Program-made: the position numbers and the translations under genes
The notes under the pieces: model-generated
What the model was told of the DNA's origin: nothing
Databases searched by the model: none
Seen by the model: the letters and a program-made list of their open reading frames with translations, nothing else
Shown: one piece after another, positions 62,001 to 64,000 of the stretch
Layout: the number at the start of each line of letters is the position of its first letter
Position numbering within the stretch: position 1 is the first letter of the stretch
NCBI GenBank assembly: GCA_016630955.3
Contig: CM049993.1
Coordinates: 1,798,001-1,862,000, forward strand
Length of the DNA: 64,000 nucleotides
Direction of reading: 5' to 3'
DNA from: Didymella arachidicola
Taxonomy: Eukaryota > Ascomycota > Dothideomycetes > Pleosporales > Didymellaceae

Positions 62001-62980
62001 GTCTCAGCGAGCACTGCTCTGCATTCCTCAGTCCATCCCTCGCGTGTATAGGTGGAGGGATGAGTCTCGGGCACTGCTTCGTGTATCGCGTCCTGGATTG
62101 CTGCTGTCACCTCAGCCGTGTAGGAGTCAAGCGCTGTGTTTGTGAGTGGTCTTCGAAGAGGAGGCAGAGAGCGCCTCAGCGCTTTCGTATACAGTTTCTC
62201 GTTCAGTCTTTTCCAGTCTTTCCGCGGCTTCTTCTCAAGACATTGCACTGTGAGATCTAGCGTTGTGCTTATAGGCAGATGATCTGAGTCGTGGTCTAGG
62301 CTCCTGTCTACTTCGCTTTTGATGACTTGCTCAATCAGCCCTGTTGTAACAAGACAAAGATCGATTGTAGACTGCGATCGGCCTTCTTCGTACGTTACTG
62401 TGCCTGGTGGGAGGGTGTTGTGGAGCGCAAAGTCCCCTATGATGTCTATTAGGTCTTCTGATTCAGGATTAGTGACCTCCCTGTTTAGTCCTCCCCATAA
62501 GGGGTGGTGCAGATTGAAGTCACCAAGTAGCACTTGTTCGTTTGTCTGGTAATGCCTTAGCGCCTCCCGCACCTGCGGTATTGCACTCTGCCGGTTGTTT
62601 GAGGTCTTTGGCGGGTTGTAGACGTTGTGGACAATAAGCTGCTCTTGGCTTTGCTGATCGTCTGTTAAGTCTATGTTAATAATAATAGAACAAATGTCTC
62701 TTGTTCGCTCCTCAAAGCGCCACTTTGTCTGATCTATTCTCTTGTTAATGAAGAAGCAGACCCGTGCTTGGCCTTCCGCGTCTCCTGCTGGGTAGCAAAG
62801 GTGGAACCTATCCTTGGCTGGGTGATGAGTGGTGGCGGAGTACGGGTTCCTCCACGGCTCCTGGATGGCGATGATGTCGAAGTCGTAGATCGCCTGATCG
62901 CGCAGCAGCGACGCCATGACCATGTCTCTCGACTTCCTTACGTTGTACTGTAGTATGTTCAGTCTGTTGTGTCTATTCAT
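59075..62980 (-). CDS. LINE ORF2: endonuclease, reverse transcriptase, RNase H
   Basis: 1301 codons. Apurinic-type endonuclease at about 1-235 (NILQYNVRKSR, AIQEPW, LLGDFNLHHPLW, DHDSDHLPI), which nicks the target. Reverse transcriptase at about 480-760 with TGIPQGSPLSPLL and YIDD at about 691-694. RNase H at about 985-1130 (SIYTDGSG, AAELQG, YTDNQAAI, WIPAHVGIPGNEAAD). A C-terminal Cys/His element CSCGERRQTVAHVLLRC at about 1235. RNase H after the RT and a CCHC end place it with Tad1/I-type LINEs. The start ATG overlaps the ORF1 stop (ATGA), pointing to termination-reinitiation. Intact. Confidence 0.95.
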   Translation of the reverse strand: MNRHNRLNILQYNVRKSRDMVMASLLRDQAIYDFDIIAIQEPWRNPYSATTHHPAKDRFHLCYPAGDAEGQARVCFFINKRIDQTKWRFEERTRDICSIIINIDLTDDQQSQEQLIVHNVYNPPKTSNNRQSAIPQVREALRHYQTNEQVLLGDFNLHHPLWGGLNREVTNPESEDLIDIIGDFALHNTLPPGTVTYEEGRSQSTIDLCLVTTGLIEQVIKSEVDRSLDHDSDHLPISTTLDLTVQCLEKKPRKDWKRLNEKLYTKALRRSLPPLRRPLTNTALDSYTAEVTAAIQDAIHEAVPETHPSTYTREGWTEECRAVLAETKRLKRAHSRHHTEETWEAYRAARNHKARTIRKALRKAHRDRIERASESPDALWKLAKWARTRHDQSTRSIPTIHHPDTQEELIDPADKAELFRDVFFPTPPEADLGDIEHAAYSGQIDMPLIEEKEVRTAIRAASPLKAPGPDGIINKALQAGIDLIAAHLTRIYNQSLRLGYCPVSFRASITAVLRKPGKANYAVPKAYRPIALLNTIGKVMDAVVARRLSYLVETHHVLPPTHMGGRKHRSTEHALHAVTAKIYEQWNNGKDGQVASLLLLDVSGAFDNVSHKRLLHNLRKRKVDENTVRWIASFLSDRHTHIRVDGFNSQEYAINTGIPQGSPLSPLLYILYNADLVDQCNEQTDTMSTGYIDDVAILAWGKTTERTCEILGTTLEKAQRWATTHASVFAPDKFQLTHFTRSRKRINVDAAIQTEWGEIKPSPTCKYLGLTLDTKLKWREHVETVRQKATRTVHTLSSLGSSTWGVRLQDMRRLYEAIALPQMMYACSIWSNANLNDKKRGYTHKTVDALRSIQARAARSICGAYRATSRVAPDVETFLLPIEQQIWKHNADVVTRLSSSRTIAQTACYEPREPVPVVIDKNYRAHKSPWQKAYEALRSKQVRDLDKQEPIPPFITPPWQRGPHTYIDNDAEEARKHHNRECAANKSLSIYTDGSGIEGEIGSAAVCLLTQQTLSVHMGSDTLSTVYAAELQGISLALQIAQEYADRDGERKQIAIYTDNQAAIWSIAKAEGRSGAYILADIAQQVLELQDKGYSVAVRWIPAHVGIPGNEAADQAAKEATGWRENGRRQQPADTPAQLYPLRTTLRRWCKTQAERAWIGAWREDKKGRATYRHTPVPTKKVLQLHERLSKRESALLVQLRTEKIGLNDFLFNRHVPDITSPRCSCGERRQTVAHVLLRCSKHKDLRNRIFANLSGRHSLRTILSTPQLATKAVQYMKQTQILGHMGIRDTQTTPSAGGRL

Positions 62981-64000
62981 GCTTCGTTGTCAGAGTCGAT
63001 TTCCATGTGCTGGCTAGTGCCGCTCTGTGTCTGCTGCGTGCTGTTCCCGGTAGCTTCCATGGCCCTCCGGGTAGGTATGACGTGCCTCTGCGGCCTTTGG
63101 CTGCCGTTCGCGTGTGTTGGCTGGTTGTGCTGCTCTGCTGAGTCAATGGTAGTTCCTGCATTAGTCCTCTTCTGTCCTCGTCCAGTTTGCGATCGGTTCC
63201 TGGTGATTGGTGCTGGCTGCGTCGATGCGGGAGCTTGGGCGAGTCTACTCCGTCGGACAGAGGTGGCCGACGCCTCCAGTGGGATGTTGTTCCTTGGTGT
63301 CTCCGCGACTGGGTGGTAGTATGGGCGTACGTCGTATGCAGCCCTTGCTTTTGCCCTCTCCTCCTTCCTGGTAGGGCACTGGTAGCTCCACGCTTCGTGT
63401 TCGCCTCGGCAGGCGGCACACTTCCTGGGTACGTTCCGGTCGAGCTTGGACGGACAATCCCTGCTCTCATGTTGTTGCGCGCAGTAGCCACATGCGATTG
63501 TTGCCTTGCACTGGGTTCCTATGTGGCCGTAGTGTTGGCACTTGAAGCACTGCTTCACTCGGCACTGTCGCTCGTATCGCTCGCACTGGAAGACCTCGCC
63601 CTGCCAGATGAGGCCCTCGTCAATGATCTTGTTAGCGTCCTCTGCCTTGCTGAACTCTATGATGACGCTGGAGGCGGCTTTCGTGGGTGCGTTGCGTGTC
63701 AGCCACCCGACGTACTTGATCTCTGCCTGTGGGATGAACGGCTTGTTGTCCAGCAGTAGCTGATCCCTCGTCTCCTCAAACCTGTCCATGTCTATTGTGC
63801 TGGTGCGCATGCCGTGTGCGATGATGCCGTAGGTTGTAATCCGCAAGGTGGCCCTGTTGCCGATGCGGTGGACCCAGTCGTCAGCGAACTGCTTTAGTGC
63901 TTCTACTTCTTTGTTGGTCGCCGTTCTGATGCTAAGGTCGCCGCTTCTTAGCTGGTTTGAAGAGAGCACCTTGATGCTGTTAATGTTTTCGTTTCTGCTT
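62977..64000 (-). CDS. LINE ORF1: nucleic-acid-binding protein with three CCHC knuckles (partial)
   Basis: Open from the window edge to the TGA at 62977-62979, so the true start lies outside. The visible part has an RNA-recognition-like region (for example ATLRITTYGIIAHGM, YVGWLTRNAPTKAASSVIIEF) and then three zinc knuckles: CFKCQHYGHIGTQC, CGYCAQQHESRDC and CAACRGEHEAWSYQC (about 63380-63560). It ends in a Gln/Thr/Ser-rich, acidic tail. ORF1 proteins coat LINE RNA and act as chaperones. It overlaps ORF2 by four bases. Confidence 0.92.
   Translation of the reverse strand, partial: SRNENINSIKVLSSNQLRSGDLSIRTATNKEVEALKQFADDWVHRIGNRATLRITTYGIIAHGMRTSTIDMDRFEETRDQLLLDNKPFIPQAEIKYVGWLTRNAPTKAASSVIIEFSKAEDANKIIDEGLIWQGEVFQCERYERQCRVKQCFKCQHYGHIGTQCKATIACGYCAQQHESRDCPSKLDRNVPRKCAACRGEHEAWSYQCPTRKEERAKARAAYDVRPYYHPVAETPRNNIPLEASATSVRRSRLAQAPASTQPAPITRNRSQTGRGQKRTNAGTTIDSAEQHNQPTHANGSQRPQRHVIPTRRAMEATGNSTQQTQSGTSQHMEIDSDNEA

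Larger units (their letters stand above)
58786..64000 (-). mobile_element. Tad1-like LINE, coding-intact, 5' end off window
   Basis: A minus-strand LINE. 3' tail of five CTAAA units (58786-58810), 3' UTR 58811-59074, ORF2 59075-62980 and ORF1 from 62977 into the window edge. It lies in the coding region of family-B relic B3. No stop or frameshift in either ORF and no RIP signature, so it may be active. Target duplication cannot be checked because the 5' end is outside. Confidence 0.93.

Overview
The window comes from a filamentous ascomycete, most likely a Dothideomycete. The evidence is short (about 45-55 bp) GT-AG introns, Zn2Cys6 and DUF3723-type genes, abundant pogo/Fot-like DNA transposons, Tad1-like LINEs, a chromodomain Ty3/gypsy element, and strong repeat-induced point mutation (RIP) signatures such as CAG to TAG, TGG to TAG and interior DNA nearly free of CpA, TpG and CpG. 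I cannot name the species.

Layout. 1-10.4 kb is a nest of pogo-like transposons inserted into each other at TA sites (E1 to E6A plus two older relics). 11.0-19.4 kb holds a LINE 3' end joined to the C-terminal part of a second transposase type (family B), split by a complete, very young gypsy element (11315-18511, 480-bp LTRs, TSD CCCCT). 19.4-28.6 kb is a gene-rich island of five genes: a Zn2Cys6 regulator, an HpcH/HpaI-type aldolase, an alpha/beta hydrolase, an aspartate-type aminotransferase and a double-domain RraA/HMG-aldolase-like protein. 28.6-45.3 kb is one heavily mutated LINE (3' end about 29.5 kb, ORF1 about 45.2 kb) broken up by an intact pogo element (E7), solo LTRs, a second E6 copy that itself carries a solo LTR, and a doubly nested pogo/family-B pair. 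45.3-57.3 kb is host sequence with weakly recognised genes: a disordered basic protein, a decayed RING-patatin gene, a decayed DUF3723 gene and a MADS-like gene. 57.5-64 kb is a family-B relic interrupted by a coding-intact Tad1-like LINE whose 5' end lies beyond the window.

Most notable. (1) The five-gene island is bracketed by inverted copies of the same composite: LINE 3' end, (AACC)n tail, family-B transposase C-terminus, transposon end. The LINE joins the transposase at the same codon in two clearly different transposases. (2) The island combines two pyruvate-aldolase-type enzymes with an aminotransferase, a hydrolase and a regulator, which suggests a catabolic or biosynthetic cluster for 4-hydroxy-2-oxo acids or their amino acids. 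(3) The gypsy element carries an antisense ORF with an exact Zn2Cys6 spacing plus coiled coil, a textbook -1 frameshift heptamer, and a Gag tail with three CX4CX2H modules. (4) The related LTRs share R/U5 but have at least five unrelated U3 regions. (5) Every TA-inserting transposon family here has its own terminal sequence built as a pair of direct repeats.

No tRNA, rRNA, CRISPR array or Starship-type tyrosine recombinase was seen.
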